A stretch of 29,943 bases of DNA from a virus, in IMG/VR virus record IMGVR_UViG_3300050821_004976, positions 1 through 29,943 of that record, one strand, 5' to 3'. Made by a program: the position numbers and the translations under genes. This document shows positions 15,759 through 23,584 of this stretch, piece after piece. Numbering within the stretch: position 1 is the stretch's first letter; the number at the start of each line of letters is the position of its first letter. The notes beneath the pieces are model-generated. The model made no database searches, had not been told where the DNA came from, and saw only the letters and a program-made list of their open reading frames with translations.

Positions 15759-15923
15759 ATGAATCGAGTTAGAAAACAATTGGACGAGATGGAAAAAGCC
15801 AAGAAAAAAAGCAAAGGGCGCGACAACAAAGAAGGCAAGAAAGTTATGTCCGAAAGAAAGCAGATGGGCAAGAATCCTTCTGCTAGCGATAAAGGACGTG
15901 GCTTAAAGGGTGGTAATTACTAA
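15759..15923 (+). CDS. Small basic protein, unknown
   Basis: This 54-residue gene starts 2 bases after the previous stop, with GGAG upstream inside the preceding purine tract. It is strongly basic (KKKSKGRDNKEGKK near residues 17-30) and ends RGLKGGNY. Its stop overlaps the next ATG by one base. Basic small proteins beside tail genes may bind DNA or aid packaging. The frame also extends further upstream, to 15618, but the internal start fits the spacing better. Confidence 0.6.
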   Translation: MNRVRKQLDEMEKAKKKSKGRDNKEGKKVMSERKQMGKNPSASDKGRGLKGGNY

Positions 15924-16081
15924 TGCCAGCTAAGACAGCACGCCAACAGCGTTATATGGGTTTTGAATTATCCCAAGCCAGAAAAGGCAAAGCTACAAAA
16001 GTCCCTGAAAATGTAGCAGAAGAATTTGCCCATAAGCCTGCTGGTGGTTATGCAGGAAAGAAGAAGAAAAAAAAGAAATGA
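15923..16081 (+). CDS. Small lysine-tailed protein
   Basis: This 52-residue gene starts on the last base of the previous stop (TAATG). It begins MPAKTARQQRYMGFELSQAR and ends in a run of seven lysines, and its stop overlaps the tailspike start (ATGA). The tight one- to four-base overlaps across three mini-genes and the tailspike suggest coupled translation. Function unknown. The basic tail suggests binding to nucleic acid or an acidic protein. Confidence 0.65.
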   Translation: MPAKTARQQRYMGFELSQARKGKATKVPENVAEEFAHKPAGGYAGKKKKKKK

Positions 16082-17844
16082 AAAAGATAATTCCTTTTAT
16101 CTTATTCTTAATTGTATTGATACTCCTGCCTGCTAGGGCGCAGACAACCGCCAATCCTCAAGTGGGCATTGGTGCTTGGACCGGTTCTGGCAGTAGCAGT
16201 AGTGGCAGTGTAAAGGTTATTTATGCTTCTGCTGCCGGTGTACCAGCAATTGCAAGTATTGCAGCACCTCAATCTGGCCCTGATGGAACAGCAGCATTAC
16301 AAGCTGTTTTGAATACTAATGCTAGTAGTGGTGTTGCGCTTAGAGTAATCATAGACGAGCCTATATTAGCTGGTAATTTAGCTATCAATTCTAATACAAC
16401 AATAGAAGGCTTAGGGTCTTTCGCTGGTACTCCTGCTAATCCTACTATTTTAGCTCCTTCTGGATTATGGCAGCGGTCAATTACTAATGGCACAGATACG
16501 TGCATACTAACAAATACTCACCGAATTTCTCCGTATCAAGGTGGCACAATTACTGACCATGATATTTATATCAGGCATTTGCATCTTGATGGACAAAGAC
16601 GGTATCCTTCTAACCCTGGCGCACCAACTCCACAAACAAATGCTAACGGGCAGATATGCTCACCTATTCAAATCTATGGCTGTAATGGTGGGGCGATAGA
16701 AGATGTTTTTAATTATGACCCCATTGCTTTTGGTATTCACGAAGCCAATATTTTTAATTTCGATTATCACAATATAGGAGTTTGTGATCCTAATTTTTTG
16801 GCTAATCCAACCATATCACCAACAGGCAAAGCATGTATACAATTTTGTGGCCCGTGGGATAACATCACTATTGACGGATTATATGGCACTGCTGGTGATG
16901 ATTTTTTAGCTTTCAACATGGTTGACGCTAATCTTTCCCAAACAATAGTATCTGGAGCAACCGGCCCCGGTATTTATGGTAATTTTAATACTGTTTATTA
17001 TGGTTCAGGTGGTTCTACTATTGTTAAAAATGTGCGTCCGTATAGATGTTTCAATGTTCTACGAGTGCTTAATGGTAGCGATGGTCGGAATAACGGAGTT
17101 AACCCAACATTTTTATCGAGTTTGATTGTTGATAATGTAGTTGGTACAACAGTTATCGGGCCACTTTTATTGCAGCCAGGGGCTAATGTAGTTATAAGCG
17201 GTAATCCTATTACTGGAACTGGTGGCGGAATTACTTTTTTAGATATTAGTAATTGGCAAGTAGGATCTACTCCTGGCGTCACTCCTGATTATACTAACTT
17301 CCCTGGTGGACTGCTATTAACGGCAACCACACAAGCACGATTTTCGCATTTTCGTTTTAATGGTTTAAATTTTAATACTCTTATTCATCAAGTATCCTTA
17401 TTAGGTAGCGTAAATATGCTAACTCTTGATGATTTTCAAATTATAGAAGGTTCTGGAGAGGCATCCTCACCTAACCCCATGTTGCTTATTAATGGCAACT
17501 TTACTGTCAATACTTTAATAGCGAAAGATTGCCAATGGCTGAGAGCGTCTACTAGTTCCGGTGCGGCTATGTTCTCGATGACAGGTAGCACTGTCAATAC
17601 TTTCAAGATAGAAGGAATTGCGGCCGCTTACTTCAATAATATTTTGTCGTATACAGGAGGCACTTTAACTAACCTTGATTCTTTTGGACTAACGCATTTA
17701 AACGCTGGTGGTAATCCTTCAATTAATGTAGGATCTGGAAAGACTCTTGCTCGATTAAGAGCCTCTTGCTCAGATACAGTACAATTACAAGCGGGTTCAG
17801 GTACAGTGACTTCTAAGAAGACTGATAGCACGGAAGATTCCTAA
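16078..17844 (+). CDS. Tailspike with signal peptide and pectate-lyase-like beta-helix
   Basis: This 588-residue protein has a textbook signal peptide (MKKIIPF, a hydrophobic core to about residue 19, then ARA-QT as a cleavage site near 22). After a Gly/Ser linker, residues 60-130 match the start of pectate-lyase-superfamily tailspikes (DGTAALQAVLNTN, then TTIEGLGSF). Parallel beta-helix rungs follow (HDIYIRHLHLDGQRR, AIEDVFNYDPIAFGIHEANI, ITIDGLYGTAGDDFLAF). It probably recognises or degrades host polysaccharide. A signal peptide on a tailspike is unusual. It overlaps the previous gene by 4 bases. Confidence 0.82.
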   Translation: MKKIIPFILFLIVLILLPARAQTTANPQVGIGAWTGSGSSSSGSVKVIYASAAGVPAIASIAAPQSGPDGTAALQAVLNTNASSGVALRVIIDEPILAGNLAINSNTTIEGLGSFAGTPANPTILAPSGLWQRSITNGTDTCILTNTHRISPYQGGTITDHDIYIRHLHLDGQRRYPSNPGAPTPQTNANGQICSPIQIYGCNGGAIEDVFNYDPIAFGIHEANIFNFDYHNIGVCDPNFLANPTISPTGKACIQFCGPWDNITIDGLYGTAGDDFLAFNMVDANLSQTIVSGATGPGIYGNFNTVYYGSGGSTIVKNVRPYRCFNVLRVLNGSDGRNNGVNPTFLSSLIVDNVVGTTVIGPLLLQPGANVVISGNPITGTGGGITFLDISNWQVGSTPGVTPDYTNFPGGLLLTATTQARFSHFRFNGLNFNTLIHQVSLLGSVNMLTLDDFQIIEGSGEASSPNPMLLINGNFTVNTLIAKDCQWLRASTSSGAAMFSMTGSTVNTFKIEGIAAAYFNNILSYTGGTLTNLDSFGLTHLNAGGNPSINVGSGKTLARLRASCSDTVQLQAGSGTVTSKKTDSTEDS

Positions 17845-17855
17845 GGAGATTTATT

Positions 17856-20114
17856 ATGGTTTGGGCTAATGTACAAAATGCTAATAATACTGATCCTTCT
17901 GGTGGCGCAGGAACTATAGCAGTTACTTTGCCTGGTGTAGCAGCAGGCAATCTTGTAATTGTTGGACTTGAGCATATCTCGTCAAGTACGATAAGCAGTT
18001 TTTCCGATTCGGGGGGAAATACTTGGACAAAGGACGCCACTATTACTAATTCTGGTGGGGTAGTAATATGTGATATTTACAGGTCTGTTATTACAACAGG
18101 CGGCTCGCTTATTATAACTTCTGTGGCTAGTGTTAATCCAGCATATCAATCCATATCAGCAAGTGAATATTCACACAGCGCTGGAATCGTATCTAAACTT
18201 ACTTCGAGTGCTGGAGCTATTGCTTCTTCCTCAGGATCTTGGTCATGTGGAGCTATGACCTTTAGCGGGCCAGCTTTAGTCATTGGCGCAGTCGCATGGT
18301 CTCAATCTGTCTCAGGCAACACTGCGGCGATGGGCGGGGGATTTAATGTAAGAACAAACATTCCTTGTGCAGCTACTACTAGTCCCAGTGGGGGATTAGG
18401 GTTAATTGTTGGAGATTTATTAAATAGCAGCACTAGCCCAGTTACTCCAGCAGGTACGTTTGGCGGTAGCACAAGTTTGGGTAATTCTGCCGGCACGGGG
18501 GCTGTCTATCAAGCAACTGGTGACGTTGATACTTTTGCAATAAGCCCGACATCTGTAACAGCTAGCAGTACAGGCAATGCAATTACTGTTACTGGAACAG
18601 GCACAGCATGGACAGCGGGTACTCCAGGTAGTCCTACATTTACTGCAAGTACAGGCACGATAACGGGTCAAGTAGTTGCTTCGACTACTTCAGGTACGCT
18701 AACTTACAATGCTCCTGCTAGTGGGCCGGTAACTATTAAAGATCCAAGTACCGGCTTGACTGCCACATTAACTATTACTGGTGGTCAAAGTATGGCGGCC
18801 GCTCCTTCAACAAGTACGAATGGTCAAACTGTTACTTACACTTTGACTGGTACTGGAACAAGTTGGCTTACTGGAACAACTTTCAGCATTTCTGGAGTAA
18901 CAGGCGCTTCGATTACTTCTCAGTCTTGCAATGCTGGTACTCAAGTTGGTACAGTGACAATACTGCTAGATAACACGCATACAGGTACTTTGACCTTTAC
19001 TGATTCTGTTGATTCAGCATCGGCTACTTCTGGGGTTACTCTTGGCACTCCAGGCGCTCCACAAGCTCCTTCTTGCACTGCCGGTAATAATCAGAATGTA
19101 CTTAATTGGTCAGCACCTAATACTGGTGGATTGGTTGCTACTTATAGTGTATTTAGAGGCACCAGCCCTGGTGGAGAATCTGGGACAGCCTTAGCAACTG
19201 GAATAACACTATTAACTTACACTGATTCAACTGCTGTTAATGGCACAACATACTACTACACCGTTAAAGCCGTTAATACCACTGGAACAAGTGTGGCTTC
19301 TTCTGAGGTTTCGGGCACTCCTGGTGTTGTTACCGGGGTTATAAATATAGGTCTTCCTAATAACTTAGGATTTGCATTGTGGAGCGAAAATAGATCAACA
19401 AGTGATATTTGTCAGCAATATAGATTAGCTGCAAGCACACAATTCTATGATGGGGACGCATTGATATTAACAGACGGCATAGCTTCTCAGGTGACTACTC
19501 AGACAGCGCTGCCGACTCATATTTTTATGAATGTTGTGACAGATGCCAAAATGAATCGTCCTCCAGCGCAGAATCAAACTACTGCTGCTGGACAGAGAGG
19601 GCTAATGACTCCTGTATCTAGTGGTGTAGCTGGTGGATTGTCTGCTTTGAACTTCACAACTCCGTTAAGAGGTGCGTATTCAGCTCCAACATTCAATGGG
19701 ACAGCGTGTAATACCAATGCTTCCGCCACCTCTGTGGTCTTTACTGGCGCTGGTAGTACCAATGACTTTGCTACCGGCACGGTTTACATACCAAGTTTGC
19801 AGCAAATACGGACAATTACAGCGGATACAGTGAGTGGTGGGGTGCATACTTTCACAGTAACGCCAGCCTTTTCTAGAGCGCCAACAACAGGTGATACTTT
19901 AATAGCTGTGCCATTTAGTCCAGGCTCTGTTGGTGTGAAGCTAGCTCCAACTAATCCATTCCAAGGAATTAGCACAGCAGTGGCTGATAAAACTGGCGGT
20001 CATGTCAACATCGTAGATGTTTACCTTGGTGCGGTTTGGGAAGGGGCGCAAATAGGCCAGACTCTTAGCTTGATCCAAGGCGGTACACCGTTTGCAGTAG
20101 TCAATTTTAGTTAG
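17856..20114 (+). CDS. Ig-like/FN3 protein fused to a second decoration module
   Basis: This 752-residue protein is preceded by AAGGAG. Residues 1-215 look like a beta sandwich (GNLVIVGLEHISSS, then SISASEYSHS). Residues 228-398 contain two Ig-like repeats rich in Thr, Ser and Gly. Residues 399-490 form a fibronectin type III domain (NQNVLNWSAPNTGG, then YSVFRG, TYYYTVKAVNTTG). Residues 497-752 duplicate the 256-residue protein at 8281, with about 68% identity by hand count. Phage Ig-like domains often aid adhesion to cell surfaces or mucus. The fusion suggests an adhesion arm carried on a capsid or tail docking module. Confidence 0.8.
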   Translation: MVWANVQNANNTDPSGGAGTIAVTLPGVAAGNLVIVGLEHISSSTISSFSDSGGNTWTKDATITNSGGVVICDIYRSVITTGGSLIITSVASVNPAYQSISASEYSHSAGIVSKLTSSAGAIASSSGSWSCGAMTFSGPALVIGAVAWSQSVSGNTAAMGGGFNVRTNIPCAATTSPSGGLGLIVGDLLNSSTSPVTPAGTFGGSTSLGNSAGTGAVYQATGDVDTFAISPTSVTASSTGNAITVTGTGTAWTAGTPGSPTFTASTGTITGQVVASTTSGTLTYNAPASGPVTIKDPSTGLTATLTITGGQSMAAAPSTSTNGQTVTYTLTGTGTSWLTGTTFSISGVTGASITSQSCNAGTQVGTVTILLDNTHTGTLTFTDSVDSASATSGVTLGTPGAPQAPSCTAGNNQNVLNWSAPNTGGLVATYSVFRGTSPGGESGTALATGITLLTYTDSTAVNGTTYYYTVKAVNTTGTSVASSEVSGTPGVVTGVINIGLPNNLGFALWSENRSTSDICQQYRLAASTQFYDGDALILTDGIASQVTTQTALPTHIFMNVVTDAKMNRPPAQNQTTAAGQRGLMTPVSSGVAGGLSALNFTTPLRGAYSAPTFNGTACNTNASATSVVFTGAGSTNDFATGTVYIPSLQQIRTITADTVSGGVHTFTVTPAFSRAPTTGDTLIAVPFSPGSVGVKLAPTNPFQGISTAVADKTGGHVNIVDVYLGAVWEGAQIGQTLSLIQGGTPFAVVNFS
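19344..20111 (+). repeat. Second copy of the decoration module (paralogous, in-frame)
   Basis: These 256 codons match codons 1-256 of the gene at 8281 with no gap. Protein identity is about 173 of 256 by my count, while the DNA differs at many third positions. That points to an old duplication kept under protein-level selection. Confidence 0.85.
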
Positions 20115-20137
20115 TAAGTTAAACAAGGAGTATCAAA

Positions 20138-20428
20138 ATGATAAATGTAGTAGATGTCCAGTCCATTAGCCTTATTGCCAAGGAAGTGCAGAACGTATCG
20201 AAAGATCCGCAAGTGCAATCCAAGGTAACGGCTTTGTTGGATGCAGAGAAGGGTGTTGCCGAGCAAGTTGCTAAGGTGCTTAAACAAGCACAAGACACCC
20301 AAGCATTTGTAAACTATGTGCGGATTCATGGAAAGCCGCCAGTAGAAGCACCCATAAAAGTTGTACCTGTTGTTCCAGTTGCTGGTGTTAAAAATCCTGA
20401 CCATGTGGTCACACAAGCACATCTTTAA
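20138..20428 (+). CDS. Small helical protein, unknown
   Basis: This 96-residue protein is preceded by AAGGAG. Residues 1-60 are helical (IAKEVQNVSKDPQVQSKVTA, then EKGVAEQVAKVLKQA) and residues 68-82 form a Pro/Val-rich linker (PPVEAP, VVPVVPVAGV). It begins a run of small genes leading to the lysis cassette. I do not recognise it. Confidence 0.68.
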   Translation: MINVVDVQSISLIAKEVQNVSKDPQVQSKVTALLDAEKGVAEQVAKVLKQAQDTQAFVNYVRIHGKPPVEAPIKVVPVVPVAGVKNPDHVVTQAHL

Positions 20429-20442
20429 TCAAGGAGAAAACA

Positions 20443-20757
20443 ATGGTATTTGGAATAAATATTTTGGGGCTAGTGAAAGCGGAGTTATTGAAGTTCAAAG
20501 ATAAGTCAGGTAATCCTTTGGCTATTGATGTCTTGGATGATTTGGAAAAAGGATTGGTAATTGTAGATGGTTTTGCAAGCAGGCTTACCCCGGCAGATAT
20601 TCAAGCTGTTCTTGATTTGCTGCCCGTTGTAGTGCGTGCTAAATTTACTCCCACAGAACTAGCCAGCATAGCCGCGCTTGTTGCTAATTTGCCTAAAGAA
20701 TTGAGTAATTTAGAAACCGCCGTGCTTGAAGCAGTAGCAGACTTAAAGGAAAAATGA
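20443..20757 (+). CDS. Small amphipathic helical protein, unknown
   Basis: This 104-residue protein is preceded by AAGGAG. It is a series of amphipathic helices (LVKAELLKFKD, DIQAVLDLLPVVVRAKF, LASIAALVANL, NLETAVLEAVADLKEK). There is no clear membrane span. It overlaps the next gene by 4 bases (ATGA), so it is translated together with the two-span membrane protein. It may assist lysis or be a virion protein. No family is recognised. Confidence 0.7.
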   Translation: MVFGINILGLVKAELLKFKDKSGNPLAIDVLDDLEKGLVIVDGFASRLTPADIQAVLDLLPVVVRAKFTPTELASIAALVANLPKELSNLETAVLEAVADLKEK

Positions 20758-21134
20758 ACAAAGAATTACTATTATTAGTAATATCTACAATTGCTTTAAT
20801 TGGTTTGGGGTTAGGAACAGTCATTGTTATAACAGTAATTCGTCCTTCTGAAAATAATACTCAAATAGTAACTGCTACTCTTTCATTTTTAGGCCCAACA
20901 ATTATGGCTTTCATAGCAGTATTTAAAGGCATACAAAACAGCAATGATTTGAAAGATATAAAAATAACAACTAATGGACAAACAGAACACGCAATTGACC
21001 AAGCAGCTAAATTAGCCACTCTAACAGAGCAAGTAACTTCAACAAAAGTAGCAGCAGAGGTGGCTGCTGTCACGGCAGCAAATACCGCTACCGCTTTGGC
21101 TGTCAAGCAGAATATAATAGACAAGAGCAGTTAG
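20754..21134 (+). CDS. Two-span membrane protein, candidate holin
   Basis: This 126-residue protein has a first membrane span at about 4-28 (LLLLVISTIALIGLGL and on) and a second at about 40-60 (TATLSFLGPTIMAFIAVF). A soluble helical C-terminus follows, rich in Ala, Thr and Val (about 80-126). Holins make holes that release endolysin, and often have two or three spans and sit just before the endolysin. Here the endolysin is 230 bases downstream. The C-terminal half is longer than in many holins, so the call is moderate. Confidence 0.62.
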   Translation: MNKELLLLVISTIALIGLGLGTVIVITVIRPSENNTQIVTATLSFLGPTIMAFIAVFKGIQNSNDLKDIKITTNGQTEHAIDQAAKLATLTEQVTSTKVAAEVAAVTAANTATALAVKQNIIDKSS

Positions 21135-21144
21135 GAGAAAAATT

Positions 21145-21213
21145 ATGAATAACCATCCAAAACCCGAACCCAAACCAGTCCCGCCAAAGCCAGAACCGGC
21201 ACCGAAGCCTTAG
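21145..21213 (+). CDS. 22-residue proline-rich peptide
   Basis: A good ribosome site (TAGGAG) precedes an ATG opening a 22-codon frame ending in TAG. The sequence is a Pro-Lys/Glu repeat (pattern PKPEPKPVPPKPEPAPKP). Nothing resembles an Rz1 lipobox. It lies between two membrane-protein genes of the lysis cassette. It might be a periplasm-spanning tether or merely a leader peptide for coupling. Translation is unproven. Confidence 0.45.
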   Translation: MNNHPKPEPKPVPPKPEPAPKP

Positions 21214-21215
21214 TT

Positions 21216-21359
21216 ATGATAATTGATTGTATTTTTTGGTTACTCTTGCTATTGGCTTTTCTTGGCTATTTTGTCCCGGAGCCTTACATTCGATATCGGG
21301 GATATATAGACTTAGTGTTAATAGCCATTTTAGGTTTTAAGGTTGTAGCTTTCCATTAG
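21216..21359 (+). CDS. 47-residue two-span membrane protein, second holin candidate
   Basis: This short ORF has two hydrophobic spans (CIFWLLLLLAFLGYFV, about 5-20, and YIDLVLIAILGFKVVAF, about 30-46) separated by a loop with Pro, Arg and Tyr. It starts 2 bases after the proline-rich peptide stop and ends 1 base before the endolysin ATG. No ribosome site is obvious, so coupling is likely. Small two-span proteins beside endolysins are commonly holins or antiholins. Confidence 0.55.
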   Translation: MIIDCIFWLLLLLAFLGYFVPEPYIRYRGYIDLVLIAILGFKVVAFH

Positions 21360-21360
21360 A

Positions 21361-21954
21361 ATGGCGCCCTTAAATCCAGAGCAAGTCAAGAAAATTGTTA
21401 GCGTCAAGAATATTTTAGAGCGGGCGCAGCATTTTACAGATGTGCCGTGGCAAGCTGTCGCTGCTGTCTGGTATCGAGAATCATTTTCCATTGCCTCACC
21501 AATAACCCCCGGCGGCCCTTTTCAGTTTGATCCTAGGCCGCCAGTCTTGATATTGGGCGATTGGCTAGTAGTTTATGCTGGGCTTAATCCTGACAGTAAA
21601 TCAGACTCAATCATCATGCATAACCTATGTACGGGCGGAGTGAATGATTTTGCGTGTGCTGCAATCTTTGCTGCATGTTGGCTATGTCATCAATGCCGGT
21701 ACAGTCTTAAAATAGATCATAGTGACGTAGCAATCAAAGATGCCTTTTATGGATATAACGGGCGAGCGTGGGGGCCGCATCCTGAATCCTCGCCTTATGT
21801 TTATAACAATTTTGACTTATTGCACACCAATATGACGATTCGGGGCAGTATCCCAGATCCGCATAGTAAAACAGGACGTCGATTTATCTCAATGATAGAT
21901 AGACGCCCTGGGGCTTTTACTGTTTATCGTCAGCTTATTGACGAGAAGGTCTAA
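21361..21954 (+). CDS. Lysozyme/transglycosylase-like endolysin
   Basis: This 197-residue protein has the lysozyme-superfamily pattern: VPWQAVAAVWYRESFSIA with the likely catalytic Glu at residue 40, GGPFQFDP (51-58), a Cys/Ala-rich helix DFACAAIFAACWLCHQC, and YGYNGRAWG, which resembles the substrate-binding YNG motif of GH23-type transglycosylases. It should cut peptidoglycan glycan strands at the end of infection. There is no signal peptide, so it needs a holin. It follows two candidate holins. No strong ribosome site is visible. Confidence 0.8.
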   Translation: MAPLNPEQVKKIVSVKNILERAQHFTDVPWQAVAAVWYRESFSIASPITPGGPFQFDPRPPVLILGDWLVVYAGLNPDSKSDSIIMHNLCTGGVNDFACAAIFAACWLCHQCRYSLKIDHSDVAIKDAFYGYNGRAWGPHPESSPYVYNNFDLLHTNMTIRGSIPDPHSKTGRRFISMIDRRPGAFTVYRQLIDEKV

Positions 21955-22316
21955 GCGTTTGGATCGGCAGCGATAACATTAGCGGTGTCTGTAGCGACGT
22001 TACCTGCTTGCGTGGCAAGATTAGCAGCATCAGTAGAGGTTGAAGCAACCATGCTGGTTACAGCAGCCAGAGGAGCTGTTAAATCAGTACCATTTTTGGC
22101 CGCATAGTCAGAAATGAACTTAGTCAATGCTGCGCCAATATTAGTGACATTATTTGCCAGAGTTGCAGCATTAGTTTCGATAGAGGTAATGTTAGTTTGC
22201 AGAGATGCCAGTCCGGCATTAAGATCGTCTATTTGAGCCATAATTTTATCCACCTTTTCATGTAAGAATTGTATTTCACAGAGAATTTGACGCTGTAGTG
22301 TCTTCGAGCAAAACAT
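21951..22316 (-). CDS. Coiled-coil protein, unknown
   Basis: This 121-residue protein is a long heptad-patterned helix (about 10-50, then 60-115) rich in Ala, Thr, Asn and Asp and ending in a flexible Ala/Asp tail. It converges on the endolysin with a 4-base overlap. It starts 4 bases after the stop of the membrane gene, so the two form an operon. A second start at 22241 has a better AAGGTGG site and would give 96 residues. The heptad pattern continues through the longer N-terminus. It may be a fibre trimerisation or accessory protein. Confidence 0.65.
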   Translation of the reverse strand: MFCSKTLQRQILCEIQFLHEKVDKIMAQIDDLNAGLASLQTNITSIETNAATLANNVTNIGAALTKFISDYAAKNGTDLTAPLAAVTSMVASTSTDAANLATQAGNVATDTANVIAADPNA

Positions 22317-22320
22317 TGTA

Positions 22321-22686
22321 CTAAATTTTCACCAATGACAATACGGTTAATACCAACGACCCAATCTCTGCAACAAATAGTATACGCCGAAACTGGGGAT
22401 GTTTTGTCAGGTAATCTCTTCGGTCAGGCAATGTTTTTAGAAAGGCTTTGTTTGCTTTGTAGTCAGCCTTATAGATTGTCAGCGGGTAAGTAGAATCAAG
22501 TTGTTTGTAGACCCAAAATTCAGGTTCATGTCTATACCAACGGTTGTTGTGGTCAATCAATTCAATTAGCTGATAATTCTGTCCCCTGACTGTTATATTA
22601 ACCACACTTGGAATCTGAGCAAAAACAGTAGTTGTTAGACAGATTGCTAATATCAGAGTTAATAGTATAATTCTCCAAAGTTTCAT
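22321..22686 (-). CDS. Exported protein with signal peptide and C-terminal membrane span
   Basis: The chosen ATG gives 121 residues: a signal-like segment (MKLWRIILLTLILAICLTTT, then VFAQ as a cleavage site), a 75-residue soluble part rich in Tyr, Arg and Trp (about 24-95), and a hydrophobic C-terminal span (ILFVAEIGSLVLTVLSLV). It is leftward, opposite to the lysis genes. This layout could be a spanin-like or superinfection-exclusion protein made by the prophage, but no motif decides. A start at 22728 would run into the divergent gene, so it is less likely. Confidence 0.65.
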   Translation of the reverse strand: MKLWRIILLTLILAICLTTTVFAQIPSVVNITVRGQNYQLIELIDHNNRWYRHEPEFWVYKQLDSTYPLTIYKADYKANKAFLKTLPDRRDYLTKHPQFRRILFVAEIGSLVLTVLSLVKI

Positions 22687-22704
22687 TCTTCTACAATACT
22701 CCCA

Positions 22705-23235
22705 TTGAGCCTCTTGGAAAATCCACAATTAGATGATTTAGCCGTTGCTGCTTTAAGAGAGAAGCGGATAAGAAAGCCGAAGCTAGATCCAGACAAGCTG
22801 CTTAAAAGTGCTATTTGCGGTACGTGTGGCTTTCCTAAGCTGCCTTTGGGCAAATGCACGTATTGTGTGCGTAGGAAGCAGCGAGAGACTGCTATCCGCC
22901 GCCAGAAAGAACTACAGCAGGTATATAAGCCGGAATTAGGACAAATTGAGCGAGAGTACCAGAAATTCTTTGAGACTAATTTTCATGGCAGGAACAGCCT
23001 GGAAGAGTACAAGTTTCAGACCCTTCTAATAACCCTGATAGAGATAACAAGAGCGATAGATATTGACAATGGGAGTGTGCAGGTGCTGCCGCATAACATT
23101 CCTCGTCTGATTCGAGTGTTAGAAGCAGCGACTCAATTAACCGCAAAGTGGGGTTACTTAAATCAAAAGAGGAAAGAGGATCTTCGTGTTCTTCTTGGCC
23201 CATTAATTGCTGGCTCTTTTGGACTTACGATTTAG
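22705..23235 (+). CDS. Cys-pair (zinc-ribbon-like) protein, TTG start
   Basis: The only possible early start is TTG at 22705 (176 residues). No upstream ATG or GTG is in frame. Residues 35-60 carry CGTCGFPKLPLGKCTYC, two CxxC knuckles typical of a zinc ribbon, followed by a basic helix (RRKQRETAIRRQKELQQ). The rest is helical (IPRLIRVLEAATQLTAKWGYL). It may be a DNA-binding protein. No recognised small terminase occurs elsewhere in the window, so that role is one possibility. The end overlaps the leftward HTH gene by 33 bases. Confidence 0.6.
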   Translation: MSLLENPQLDDLAVAALREKRIRKPKLDPDKLLKSAICGTCGFPKLPLGKCTYCVRRKQRETAIRRQKELQQVYKPELGQIEREYQKFFETNFHGRNSLEEYKFQTLLITLIEITRAIDIDNGSVQVLPHNIPRLIRVLEAATQLTAKWGYLNQKRKEDLRVLLGPLIAGSFGLTI

Positions 23236-23412
23236 TGCCCGGTGGACTATTTTATCAATCTTCTTGTCGTCTTCTATTGAAGTTGCATTAACGATTTGGT
23301 GGATACGTTGGCGAGTGATGCCGAAGTCTTTAGCGATTGTGGTCAAAGTTTCACCGGCTAGATATTTATCTAGGATAGCTTGATTACGTTGTGAGGATTT
23401 AGGATAGCTCAT
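23203..23412 (-). CDS. Small HTH DNA-binding protein
   Basis: The start at 23412 has GGAGAAGG upstream and gives 69 residues. Residues 6-40 form a helix-turn-helix (NQAILDKYLAGETLTTIAKDF, then GITRQRIHQIVNAT), similar to sigma-region-4 and resolvase-type HTHs. The C-terminus is basic. It is the last gene of the leftward early operon and may regulate late transcription. An earlier in-frame start at 23445 would overlap its neighbour by 47 bases and is not favoured. Confidence 0.72.
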   Translation of the reverse strand: MSYPKSSQRNQAILDKYLAGETLTTIAKDFGITRQRIHQIVNATSIEDDKKIDKIVHRALNRKSKRASN

Positions 23413-23584
23413 CTTGCGCCTTCTCCAGCCAGTAATCCGGATCACCTAATTGTGTGGCATGATTATCTTTATTGATTGAATCAAAGAAGACACACATATC
23501 TTCCAGCGCTTTAACCAGCAATATCGCATCAGCACTGCGATGTAGCATCTTGTTTCGCTGCTTAATTTCTTCAAGTTTAGTCAT
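23399..23584 (-). CDS. Small helical early protein
   Basis: This 61-residue protein ends with DPDYWLEKAQDELS. Very similar wording (VPDYWLQEAAKALE) occurs in the protein at 29265. The first 35 residues are charged helix. It overlaps neighbours by 14 and 8 bases, so it is co-translated in the leftward operon. Function unknown. Confidence 0.65.
   Translation of the reverse strand: MTKLEEIKQRNKMLHRSADAILLVKALEDMCVFFDSINKDNHATQLGDPDYWLEKAQDELS

Noticed and set aside
15618-15923. A single 101-residue basic gene in place of two mini-genes
   Set aside because: Its start lies inside the previous gene without a ribosome site, while ATGs at 15673 and 15759 each have a well-placed GGAG.
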